From an uncultured Eubacteriales bacterium (lineage in GTDB: Bacteria > Bacillota > Clostridia > Christensenellales > Aristaeellaceae), in the NCBI GenBank assembly GCA_902793605.1, contig CADBEB010000002.1, positions 1-64,000 on the forward strand: a stretch of 64,000 bases of DNA, written 5' to 3'. Below the pieces are notes generated by a model. The model was not told where the DNA came from and searched no databases. It was given only the letters and a program-made list of their open reading frames with translations. The stretch's first letter is position 1. Each line of letters begins with the position of its first letter. The position numbers and the translations under genes were made by a program. Shown here piece by piece: positions 16,174-24,578 of the stretch.

Positions 16174-17454
16174 ATGATGATGAAAAGCGTGAAAAATAAT
16201 GTGAAGTTGAAGGATCGGCCGGGTTTCGAGACTCTTGGAATGAGAAACCTTTACCGAGCGCTGTATCCGTTCTTTCATTGCAAATGCGAATTTCCGGAAG
16301 AAATCACATGCAGTGATGAACCTACGGTGTTTATCGCAAATCATTACAGCGTTTTTGGCCCGATTTCCTTTATTCTTTCCGTGCCATTTGTCCATTGTGC
16401 CTGGATGAATGAGGATCTTGTTACTCCTGAGAAAACGGAAGGTGCGGTATACCAGGGTGTGAAAGAAGTATTTCCATATCTGAAACCGCGCTTTATCCGG
16501 AAGATCTGCTCCTTTTTAAGCGGACATGTCTGTTCCGTTATGCTGCATTTCGGATATATTCCAATTGACCGGAACGATGCCGGGAAACTGATCGGCACTT
16601 TGCGCAAGAGTGTACAGACACTGCAGGATGGGAACAACATTCTGATTTTCCCGGAAAAGGGGAATCCCGGTTTTTCCCTGACGTCTGTCACGGAGTTTTA
16701 TGAAGGCTTCGCAACCCTGGGAGCCTATTATCAGAGAAAAAACGGGAAAAGGCTGCGCTTTTGTCCGGTTTATATTGATGAGCAGCATCACATCATTCGA
16801 AGCGGTGAGCCGGAATATTATGATTGCACGGAGCGAAACATGCGGGAGGAAAATGAACGGATTTCTCACGCCCTGCATGACCGGATTGCCGAGATGGCTG
16901 CGTGTTCTCACGGGGAGGAAAAGGAACAGAGAACCCCGAAGCGGATCGGACTAATGCATCTGTGCAATGTGCTGCGCATTCTGATGTTGATTCCCCTGCT
17001 CATTGTCATGCACTCCCCGTCAGGCACAGTGACTCTGGCACTTTATCTTCTGTCGCATGTTTTACTGGCGGGGTTCAGTACCGCAGTTGGAACGGTACCC
17101 GCAACCAATCATATTTCATGCATGATTTCTCATTTCATCAGCATTCTGACAGATTTATGCGTGCTCATCCATTTTCGTGCAAACAGGTGGCATGATTTCC
17201 TGACGGTTGGTCTGATCCTGAACGGTCTTGTGTTTCTCATCATGAATATTTATGTGTATCTGAAGGAGCGGAAATGCGCTGGAACCAGCTATTTTGATTC
17301 AGTGTCCGTCAGCATGATCGGATTTGTCAATTTGCTGCTGATCACCAATGTTCGGCTGACCCGGGCGATGCTTCACACAGTACTGTTGTTTTCTGCAATC
17401 TTTTTAACGCTGTCAACGGTTTCCGGAGTGATGTTCAACCGGAGACTGCTGTAA
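16174..17454 (+). CDS. PlsC-like acyltransferase with C-terminal membrane domain
   Basis: The 426-aa protein has an N-terminal acyltransferase domain: NHYSVFGP at about 56-63 in place of NHx4D, an IPIDRND block (motif II) and FPEKGNPGF (motif III). The catalytic aspartate of HX4D is glycine at position 62, as in an EIYGP-type variant I associate with Bacillota, so activity should be tested. Residues 270-426 form about five hydrophobic helices. It could transfer acyl groups from the neighbouring ACP to a glycerolipid. Starts 15 bp after the ACP gene, in the same operon. Confidence 0.75.
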   Translation: MMMKSVKNNVKLKDRPGFETLGMRNLYRALYPFFHCKCEFPEEITCSDEPTVFIANHYSVFGPISFILSVPFVHCAWMNEDLVTPEKTEGAVYQGVKEVFPYLKPRFIRKICSFLSGHVCSVMLHFGYIPIDRNDAGKLIGTLRKSVQTLQDGNNILIFPEKGNPGFSLTSVTEFYEGFATLGAYYQRKNGKRLRFCPVYIDEQHHIIRSGEPEYYDCTERNMREENERISHALHDRIAEMAACSHGEEKEQRTPKRIGLMHLCNVLRILMLIPLLIVMHSPSGTVTLALYLLSHVLLAGFSTAVGTVPATNHISCMISHFISILTDLCVLIHFRANRWHDFLTVGLILNGLVFLIMNIYVYLKERKCAGTSYFDSVSVSMIGFVNLLLITNVRLTRAMLHTVLLFSAIFLTLSTVSGVMFNRRLL

Positions 17455-17538
17455 GCAGTCTTTCGTTGGTGGAGAAAAAAACATGGATGAATCAAGAAGA
17501 GCGGATTTCCGGCAGGTGCGACAGAAGGATGGTGGAAG

Positions 17539-18729
17539 ATGGACAATATTCTGTCCTATATCAAATGGCGAGGGGATTTGACTGTCAGACAAAGCAGATT
17601 CAATGAGGTGGACAACCTGATATTATCCACATTGAGCTATCTGAGCTTTGATGGGATCATCCCGGAAAGTCCCGCTGGAAGTATATCCATCGGACAGGCT
17701 GCTCAAAGGTATTTTAGGCTTCATCCGCTACCGGATGAGCAGGACATCGAAAAAATGAATACAGGATCCGGACGGGAGTGGATGTTTTATCTGATGGCTT
17801 CTTCCCGACGTTTCCGGAATATGCGCCTGTCAAATTATAAGAATATTCTTGATCCGGAGAGTGTGAAACAGTTTACCGCCATGACTATTCACACATCCAG
17901 AAACGACTTGTACATCGCATATCGCGGAACAAACGATACCCTGACAGGCTGGAAAGAGGATTTCCTGCTGGCTTGTCTGCCTGAAGTCGCTTCCCAGGAG
18001 GAAGCTGTGAATTATGCCAGAACAGTAGCGGAACAATATACGCAGAAACGGTTGTTTCTGGGTGGTCATTCAAAGGGCGGTAATCTGGCGGTTTACGCCG
18101 CAGTGAAAGTACCCATGAACATTCAGGATCGGATTCAGACTGTCTGGTCTAATGACGGACCGGGCTATCAGGAGGACTTTATCACATCCGAATCCTATCT
18201 TCGCATGGCAGCGAAAATCCATACGATTGTCCCCAAATCCTCCGTCGTCGGTATGCTGATGGCTCATGATCATCAATACACCATTGTGGACAGCTATCAG
18301 AAGGGACTGCTGCAGCACGACGGGCTGTCCTGGAGGGTCATTGGAAATCAGTTCGTACACTTCCCGGAACTGACCAGGGAAAGCCAGGCGGCAGGGCGTA
18401 GTATACGGACATGGCTGGATACGCACCCGCAGGAGGAACGGCTGGCTTTTGTGAACGCACTGTTCGATGTGCTCAGCGCAACCGGTACACAAAAACTTTC
18501 TGAAATTCGTCGGGATCGGATTAAATCGATGATTGTTTCTCTCCCTTATTATCGGGAACTCCCCAAAGACACGCGGGAGCAGATTCTTCGATTTTTCGTA
18601 CTGCTCAACAGCGTTACTCTACGCCTGAACAATGAAACGGCGATTGAGAAAACTTCCAGAATGATCGGAAAGATTTCCTTTTCCACCCGCAGCGCAGGAC
18701 GAAAAGCGAGAGAAGAAAGAAAACGGTAA
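17539..18729 (+). CDS. DUF2974 (Mbeg1-like) alpha/beta hydrolase
   Basis: The 396-aa protein resembles the DUF2974 lipase-like family. It begins with the typical DNILSYIKWRGDLTV and FNEVDNLILSTLSYLSFD, and has IAYRGTNDTLTGWKEDF and the nucleophile elbow GGHSKGGNLA. The serine of GHSKGG would be catalytic. No signal peptide is seen, so a cytoplasmic lipase/esterase role is likely, fitting the lipid enzymes around it. It lies 84 bp after the acyltransferase gene with no obvious terminator between them. Confidence 0.82.
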   Translation: MDNILSYIKWRGDLTVRQSRFNEVDNLILSTLSYLSFDGIIPESPAGSISIGQAAQRYFRLHPLPDEQDIEKMNTGSGREWMFYLMASSRRFRNMRLSNYKNILDPESVKQFTAMTIHTSRNDLYIAYRGTNDTLTGWKEDFLLACLPEVASQEEAVNYARTVAEQYTQKRLFLGGHSKGGNLAVYAAVKVPMNIQDRIQTVWSNDGPGYQEDFITSESYLRMAAKIHTIVPKSSVVGMLMAHDHQYTIVDSYQKGLLQHDGLSWRVIGNQFVHFPELTRESQAAGRSIRTWLDTHPQEERLAFVNALFDVLSATGTQKLSEIRRDRIKSMIVSLPYYRELPKDTREQILRFFVLLNSVTLRLNNETAIEKTSRMIGKISFSTRSAGRKAREERKR

Positions 18730-18767
18730 GCAGCAGATGAATGTAGCATGATACAGGAGGAGTGAAC

Positions 18768-19943
18768 ATGCGGCAGAAAGGCGATCATCCAATCACCGCG
18801 GAAAGAATTGCAGTTGAGCGAATCCTATGCGGCATTCTGGCTGCTTTTCTTGTTCTGCTGATCATTCGGCAGCTTTTCCGGCTGGGATGGACCTGGATTG
18901 GGCCTTTCCTGGTTGCGCTGCCAATTGCTGCGTTATTGCAGCCGGCAGTTTCTTTTTTCAGCGACAAATGCAAAATGCCAAAGGGGATTGCCGCATTGAT
19001 TCCGGTTCTGTTTTCAATATTATTGCTGTGCATCTGTCTGTTTTTAATCGTCAGCCATCTTGTGAGGGAAACAGAACAGATTGCCAGCAATCCTTCGGTG
19101 ATTCTGACCGGTTTAACGGATATATTTCAGCAGATCAGCCATAAACTGGAGACGATGGCATCATCCCTGGGGCTGGAAGGAAGGACATGGGCCATGGAAT
19201 TCACAGGGGAAATATCGCAACACCTTTCTTCCTGGCTTACCGCGTCTGCTGGAAAACTCAGCTCCTTTGCGGGACAGCTGGTTTCCCATGTGACAGATTT
19301 CATTGTTTTCCTTACTTTCTGTATGATGGGACTGTTTTTCCTGACCAGAGATTATGACCTGATCCAAAGCATGTTCCAAAAATGGAAATCCAGTCTGTTG
19401 CGTGGGGAAGCACGAAATCTTTTTCAGGCAGGATTAACAGGCGCTCTGGGCTATATCAGGGTGCAGGCGTTTTATGCCATTGTTTCTCTTGTTGCGGGTA
19501 TCGTTTTCTGGAGCATACAGGGGAATCCCTATGCGGCTATTATTTCCATCACAGCGGCTGTTCTGGAGTTTATTCCTGTTGTTGGGAACGGCACCGTGTA
19601 TCTTCCCTGGGCTGCCGTGGAGATTCTCCTTGGCAATTTCTCAGCCGCGCTGTATCCGCTCGGCTTTTTTCTATGCCTGCTATGGTTTCGCAGGCTTACG
19701 GAACCGAGAATGCTGTCCAGAAAAATCGGGATTTCACCATTGCTCAGCCTGATCAGCACATATGTAGGGCTGAAAGCAGGAGGTATCGGAGGAATGATTA
19801 CGGGACCTGTCATGATGACAGTGTTGGTTACTTTCGTTCGCGGTTCCTGGCTGCAGATATTGAAAACGGATATCAACACAATCCGAAGCTATTTGCATCA
19901 TCGGTGGCATCCGGAAATTTCTGGGGAAACCCGGGGGAAATAA
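18768..19943 (+). CDS. AI-2E family (YdiK/PerM-like) membrane transporter
   Basis: The 391-aa protein has the AI-2E family layout: two N-terminal membrane helices, a cytoplasmic or periplasmic helical stretch (residues about 95-180) and five to six C-terminal helices including FIPVVGNGTVYLPWA and the GGIGGMITGPV block. Family members export small molecules or ions; the name does not prove AI-2 transport. The ATG at 18768 lies 7 bp after CAGGAGG. It closes the ligase-led operon, about 40 bp after the hydrolase. Confidence 0.85.
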   Translation: MRQKGDHPITAERIAVERILCGILAAFLVLLIIRQLFRLGWTWIGPFLVALPIAALLQPAVSFFSDKCKMPKGIAALIPVLFSILLLCICLFLIVSHLVRETEQIASNPSVILTGLTDIFQQISHKLETMASSLGLEGRTWAMEFTGEISQHLSSWLTASAGKLSSFAGQLVSHVTDFIVFLTFCMMGLFFLTRDYDLIQSMFQKWKSSLLRGEARNLFQAGLTGALGYIRVQAFYAIVSLVAGIVFWSIQGNPYAAIISITAAVLEFIPVVGNGTVYLPWAAVEILLGNFSAALYPLGFFLCLLWFRRLTEPRMLSRKIGISPLLSLISTYVGLKAGGIGGMITGPVMMTVLVTFVRGSWLQILKTDINTIRSYLHHRWHPEISGETRGK

Positions 19944-19977
19944 TGTCTTACAAATGCGCTGGAATGTACACATTTTC

Positions 19978-20036
19978 ATCATTTCGCCCTTTCTATAAGT
20001 GGTGAAAGCGAAAAATGCCGCATATGCTGTATTTGT
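19978..20036 (+). promoter_or_regulatory. Conserved upstream element, copy 2 (before oleate hydratase)
   Basis: This matches 14342-14400 at 46 of 59 positions. The dyad corresponds to 19982-20008 and is less symmetric than copy 1. The putative -10 TATGCT is retained. The oleate hydratase ATG is 38 bp downstream. Two copies before two lipid operons argue for one regulator. Confidence 0.75.
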
Positions 20037-20074
20037 CCCGGAACACTTAACGAATTTGCGAAGGAGGAATCAGC

Positions 20075-21853
20075 ATGTATTATTCCAGTGGTAATTATGA
20101 GGCATTTGCACGTCCGGAGAAACCGGAAGGCGTCGATCGGAAAAGCGCCTATATTGTCGGTACCGGACTGGCTGCGCTGACGGCTGCCTGCTATCTGGTG
20201 CGCGATGGACAGATGAAGGGCAAGCGGATTCATATTTTTGAGAAAGATCCGATTCCCGGCGGAGCCTGTGACGGATGGGAATATCCCGGTCTCGGATACG
20301 TGATGCGCGGCGGACGGGAAATGGATAACCATTTCGAGGTTATGTGGGATCTGTTCCGTTCCATTCCTTCCATCCAGACGGAAGGCGTATCCGTACTGGA
20401 TGAGTATTACTGGCTGAACAAGAAGGATCCCAATTTCAGCCTGTGTCGCGCGACCGTCAACCGTGGTCAGGACGCGCATACCGATGGAAAGTTTGCCATC
20501 AGCGACAAAGGCGCGATGGAAATCATGAACCTGTTCTTTACCCCGGATGAGGAACTGTATAACAAGAAGATTACCGATTATTTTGACGACGAGGTGTTGA
20601 ACAGCAATTTCTGGCTGTACTGGCGCACCATGTTCGCCTTTGAAAACTGGCACAGCGCACTGGAAATGAAGCTGTATATCAAGCGGTTCATCCATCATAT
20701 CGGAGGATTGCCGGATTTCAAGGCTCTTCGCTTCACAAAGTATAATCAGTATGAATCCATGATTCTGCCCATGATCAAATATCTCGAGAGCCATGACGTG
20801 CAGTTCCATTACAACACAAAGGTTGTCAATGTTCAGTTTGATATCCTTGCCGACGGAAAGAAATACGCCACCAGTATCGAGGTGATGCACGAGGGAGAAA
20901 AGGACTATGTCATGCTGACGGACGATGACCTGGTGTTTATCACCAACGGCGGATGCGTGGAGAATTCCACCATGGGCAGCCAGAACAAACCCGCGGAATT
21001 CAATCCGGAGATCAGGCCCGGAGGCGGCTGGGATATGTGGCGTCGGATTGCCGCGCAGGATCCCTCTTTTGGTCACCCGGACAAGTTCTGCTTTGACCCG
21101 GAACAGACCAACTGGATGAGTGCCACGGTAACCACCCTGGACTACCGCATCATTCCCTATATTGAAAAGATCTGTAAGCGGGACCCCTTCAGCGGAGGCG
21201 TGGTGACCGGGGGGATTGTGACGGTAAAGGATTCAGGATGGCTTATGAGCTGGACGATCAACCGGCAGCCTCAGTTCCGCAATCAGCCGAAGGATCAGTG
21301 CCTGGTGTGGGTGTACGGACTGTTTACAGACAAGGACGGAGATTTCATCAGGAAGCCCATGCGGGAATGTACCGGGAAGGAAATCTGCATGGAATGGCTG
21401 TATCATCTGGGCGTGCCGGAGAGCGATATCCCGCGCATGGCGGAGGAAAGCGCCAACACCGTGCCGGTGATGATGCCATATATTACCGCGTTCTTTATGC
21501 CCCGCGGAAAGGGAGACCGGCCTGATGTGGTGCCGGAAGGGGCTGTGAACTTCGCTTTCCTGGGGCAGTTTGCCGAGACGAAACGGGATACCATCTTTAC
21601 GACGGAGTATTCCATGCGGACCGGTATGGAAGCGGTCTATACCCTGCTGAACATCGATCGGGGCGTGCCGGAAGTCTGGGGAAGTACCTATGACATCCGC
21701 GATCTGCTGAATGCCAGCGTGAAGCTCCGGGATGGCCGTCCGCTGACAGATATGAAACTGAACCTGATCGACAGAACCGCGATTCACGAGCTTCTGAAGC
21801 GCGTGCACGGAACGGATATTGAAAAACTGCTGAAGGATTATCAGGTCATCTGA
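20075..21853 (+). CDS. ohyA: Oleate hydratase (FAD-dependent)
   Basis: The 592-aa protein is full length for the family (about 590). It has an FAD/Rossmann motif YIVGTGLAALTAACYL (27-42), the family hallmark MRGGREMDNHFEVMWDLF with the catalytic glutamate at residue 82, and the FWLYWRTMFAFENWHSALE stretch. Oleate hydratase adds water to the cis-9 double bond of free oleic, palmitoleic or linoleic acid, giving 10-hydroxy acids; it is widely linked to detoxifying host unsaturated fatty acids. A strong AAGGAGG precedes the ATG. It heads the second operon behind element copy 2. Confidence 0.95.
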   Translation: MYYSSGNYEAFARPEKPEGVDRKSAYIVGTGLAALTAACYLVRDGQMKGKRIHIFEKDPIPGGACDGWEYPGLGYVMRGGREMDNHFEVMWDLFRSIPSIQTEGVSVLDEYYWLNKKDPNFSLCRATVNRGQDAHTDGKFAISDKGAMEIMNLFFTPDEELYNKKITDYFDDEVLNSNFWLYWRTMFAFENWHSALEMKLYIKRFIHHIGGLPDFKALRFTKYNQYESMILPMIKYLESHDVQFHYNTKVVNVQFDILADGKKYATSIEVMHEGEKDYVMLTDDDLVFITNGGCVENSTMGSQNKPAEFNPEIRPGGGWDMWRRIAAQDPSFGHPDKFCFDPEQTNWMSATVTTLDYRIIPYIEKICKRDPFSGGVVTGGIVTVKDSGWLMSWTINRQPQFRNQPKDQCLVWVYGLFTDKDGDFIRKPMRECTGKEICMEWLYHLGVPESDIPRMAEESANTVPVMMPYITAFFMPRGKGDRPDVVPEGAVNFAFLGQFAETKRDTIFTTEYSMRTGMEAVYTLLNIDRGVPEVWGSTYDIRDLLNASVKLRDGRPLTDMKLNLIDRTAIHELLKRVHGTDIEKLLKDYQVI

Positions 21854-21915
21854 TTGCCGCGGTATGCCTGCTGCAATGAACAGAAGCAAGATCTTCAACA
21901 AGGAGTGTGGAATCC

Positions 21916-22698
21916 ATGATTGAGAAGGTAAATCCGGGCCATCCGGATAAAATAGCGGATCGAATTGCAGGCGCACTTGTGGACTGGGCATACACTGCGC
22001 ATAAGGATCCCAGAATCGCTGTGGAGGTGCTCCTGGGGCATGGGAATTGCCATATCATTGCGGAGACCTCTGTCCATATTCCGGAAACCAGCGTACAGGA
22101 GATCGTCTCACGGATCGCTGGGGACGTGATGCTTGATTATCTGGAAGTGCCGCAGGATATTCACCTGGCAGAAAATCAGGATGGTGGCGTTCGTTGCGGC
22201 GACAACGGTATCTTTAAAGGAATGCCGCTGACAGAGGAGCAGAAGAAGCTTTCGGCGATAGCCCGGAGCATCTATGCGAAATATCCGTATGACGGGAAGT
22301 ATGTGCTGAACGGGGAGCAACTGATTATCTGTCAGAGCAATGCAGGGAGGGCTTCCCTTGCTGAAGACTTTCCTGTTGCGCAGATCAATCCTTTGGGAGA
22401 CTGGACCGGAGGCACTGATGTGGATAGCGGAGCCACGAATCGCAAACTGGGCAGCGATATGGCAGACAGCGTTACCGGCGGCGGACTGCATGGGAAGGAT
22501 CTTTCCAAGGCAGATGTATCCGTGAATATCCACGCGTTTCTGAAAGCACAGCGAATCGGAGCGCCTGTTGAACTGTGCTGTGCCATTGGAGATGAAAGAG
22601 TGGACGGTGTCCCCTATGCTGAGATCGTTGAAGAAGCCAGGAACTATGTCAGGTCCGTCGGAGGATTTGAGAAACTGGCGGAATGGGGCCTTTTCTGA
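21916..22698 (+). CDS. Compact S-adenosylmethionine synthetase homologue
   Basis: The 260-aa protein keeps recognisable MetK motifs: GHPDKIADRI (8-17; ATP/methionine-binding loop), CGDNGIFKG (equivalent of GDQG), TNRKLGSD (the RK pair), GGGLHGKDLSKADVS (equivalent of GGAFSGKDPSKVD). It is about 130 residues shorter than usual MetK (about 390), with the loss mainly in the middle. It may be a genuine small enzyme or a repurposed nucleotide-binding homologue. Placement 55 bp before a radical SAM gene hints at local SAM supply or SAM-analogue handling. ATG at 21916 follows AAGGAG; the GTG nine bases earlier is too close to it. Confidence 0.75.
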   Translation: MIEKVNPGHPDKIADRIAGALVDWAYTAHKDPRIAVEVLLGHGNCHIIAETSVHIPETSVQEIVSRIAGDVMLDYLEVPQDIHLAENQDGGVRCGDNGIFKGMPLTEEQKKLSAIARSIYAKYPYDGKYVLNGEQLIICQSNAGRASLAEDFPVAQINPLGDWTGGTDVDSGATNRKLGSDMADSVTGGGLHGKDLSKADVSVNIHAFLKAQRIGAPVELCCAIGDERVDGVPYAEIVEEARNYVRSVGGFEKLAEWGLF

Positions 22699-22752
22699 GA
22701 CTTCCGGGAACTGAATGAAAAATAAATGATTGAAAGAAAAGGAGTGCAGCCC

Positions 22753-24168
22753 ATGAATCTTTCGGAGAAACTGAAATCCATTGGTGTAAAACAGGTGCTC
22801 AAATATGTGGATAAGGATTTTGAGCATAACGCGGTGAAAGTTTGCGACTGGCTGATTGACCATGATAAGGATGGCGGCGTGAAAAACGAAGCCACCATGG
22901 TGCGGAATGTGCTGCAGGATCCGGACAGCAACTGGTATCAGCTGGTGAAGAGCCTGTACACGGAAATTGATGACGAACAGCGGAAAAGACTCCTTGAGAA
23001 TTTTGTGATCAATGCCTGCCTGATCGGCACACCCACCGGTTTTGAAAACAGTGTCCGGTATGACTGCAATGTGCCCTGGGCGATTCTGATGGATCCCACA
23101 TCCGGCTGCAATCTGCACTGCACAGGCTGCTGGGCTGCGGAATATGGAAACAAGCTGAACCTGACACTGGAGGAACTTGACAGCATCATCGCGCAGGCGG
23201 AGGACCTGGGATGTTACTTCTTTATCTACTCCGGCGGGGAACCGCTCGTACGGAAAAAGGATATCATCACCCTTTGCGAACGTCATCCGGAAGCGGCCTT
23301 CCTTTCCTTTACCAACGGCACCCTGATCGATGAAGTGTTCGCGGATGAAATGCTACGGGTGAAGAACTTTGTTCCTGCCATCTCCATCGAGGGCTTTGAG
23401 GAGGAGACGGATTTCCGGCGCGGAAAAGGAACCTATGCTTCCGTTGTGCGGGCCATGAATCTGCTGAAGGAACGAAAACTGCTTTTCGGAGCGAGCTGCT
23501 GTTACACGTCAAAGAATGTGGAAGTGATTGGGAGCGAAGCATATTTTGACAGCTTGATTGATCTGGGCGCAAAGTTCATGTGGCTTTTCACCTACATGCC
23601 GGTTGGCGTGGACGCGGTGCCGGAGCTGATGGCAAGCAGCGAGCAGCGGGAGTATATGTACCATTTTGTCCGGGCTATGCGGGATAAAAAGCCCCTCTTC
23701 ACCATGGATTTCTGGAACGATGGGGAATACGCGGACGGATGCATCGCCGGAGGACGGCGCTATCTGCATATCAACGCCAACGGAGATGTGGAGCCCTGCG
23801 CCTTCATCCATTACAGCGACAGCAATATCCGGGAAAAAAGCCTGCTGGAGGCGCTGCAGTCTCCGCTATTCATGGCCTATCACCGGGGACAGCCCTTTAA
23901 TGAGAATATGCTCCGCCCCTGCCCGCTGCTGGACAATCAGGGGAAACTGGCGGAAATGGTAGATGCGTCCGGAGCTCATTCCACGGATCTTCAGAATCCG
24001 GAGGACGTGCATGAACTCTGTGCCAAGTGCAAAGCTGCTGCTGACTGCTGGCAGGTCACCAGTCAGGAACTCTGGGAGGAGGACCATGGACCTGAAAGGT
24101 GGGAGGCCAAAAAAGTCAAAATCGCTGAACGGAATCAGAAATTGCAGAATAAGGTCAGGCGTGCCTGA
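22753..24168 (+). CDS. Radical SAM protein with SPASM-like C-terminus (paralogue 2)
   Basis: The 471-aa protein shares motifs and overall layout with the protein at 9785-11158: CNLHCTGCWAAEYGN (C119, C123, C126), FIYSGGEPLVRKKDI, FTNGTLIDE, GGCIAGGRRYLHINANGD, and the closing CAKCKAAADCW. The N-terminal helical region differs more (RYDCNVPWA replaces KYGCNIPWT). The reaction is unknown; radical SAM enzymes in lipid loci can form C-C or ether-type links, but nothing here proves that. The ATG at 22753 lies after AAAAGGAGTG. It follows the SAM synthetase homologue in the oleate hydratase operon. Confidence 0.85.
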   Translation: MNLSEKLKSIGVKQVLKYVDKDFEHNAVKVCDWLIDHDKDGGVKNEATMVRNVLQDPDSNWYQLVKSLYTEIDDEQRKRLLENFVINACLIGTPTGFENSVRYDCNVPWAILMDPTSGCNLHCTGCWAAEYGNKLNLTLEELDSIIAQAEDLGCYFFIYSGGEPLVRKKDIITLCERHPEAAFLSFTNGTLIDEVFADEMLRVKNFVPAISIEGFEEETDFRRGKGTYASVVRAMNLLKERKLLFGASCCYTSKNVEVIGSEAYFDSLIDLGAKFMWLFTYMPVGVDAVPELMASSEQREYMYHFVRAMRDKKPLFTMDFWNDGEYADGCIAGGRRYLHINANGDVEPCAFIHYSDSNIREKSLLEALQSPLFMAYHRGQPFNENMLRPCPLLDNQGKLAEMVDASGAHSTDLQNPEDVHELCAKCKAAADCWQVTSQELWEEDHGPERWEAKKVKIAERNQKLQNKVRRA

Positions 24169-24234
24169 AAGGAAGGATCTCTGAAAGGAACAAGGATCCG
24201 ACGGCAGAGCCATCGCGAATAATGAGAGGAGAAT

Positions 24235-24573
24235 ATGAAAATGGCAATATTGAATCGAAGTATCAGAAACATGGTGCTTGCGGGAATCGGTGCGGCAGCG
24301 CTCGCACATGAGGAAAGCAGCGATCTGCTTCATCATCTGGTTGAAAAAGGTGAGGCAATTGTCACAAACAGTGGGATCCAAAATGAGCTGCTTCATCATG
24401 ATCCGGATGACATGAAAGAAACAGAAACGCCTGTGGATGAAAGCGCATGGCTGGATACACTCTGCAGGATGACACCCGATCAGCTGGGTGTCTTGAAGGA
24501 AGCGATTCATTCGGTCGAATGGGCCAGGAACAACAATGCTGGCGATGAAAATGCGGACGAGGAAGAAGGATAA
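24235..24573 (+). CDS. Phasin-like small protein
   Basis: The 112-aa protein starts with a hydrophobic helix followed by a GIGAAALAHEESSDLLHHLVEKGE stretch, which resembles the phasin-like family (VLAGIGAAALxxEKxxELLDELVKKGE) associated with lipid or polyhydroxyalkanoate granules and often found beside UbiB kinases in Clostridia. The C-terminus is acidic (DENADEEEG). No PHA synthase is in the window, so a storage-granule role is unproven. It ends 5 bp before the kinase gene and is certainly co-translated with it. Confidence 0.7.
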   Translation: MKMAILNRSIRNMVLAGIGAAALAHEESSDLLHHLVEKGEAIVTNSGIQNELLHHDPDDMKETETPVDESAWLDTLCRMTPDQLGVLKEAIHSVEWARNNNAGDENADEEEG

Positions 24574-24578
24574 GAAGT

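Noticed and set aside
18768-19943. Quorum-sensing AI-2 exporter
   Set aside because: The family name is historical; no luxS or lsr genes are in the window, so only the family is stated.
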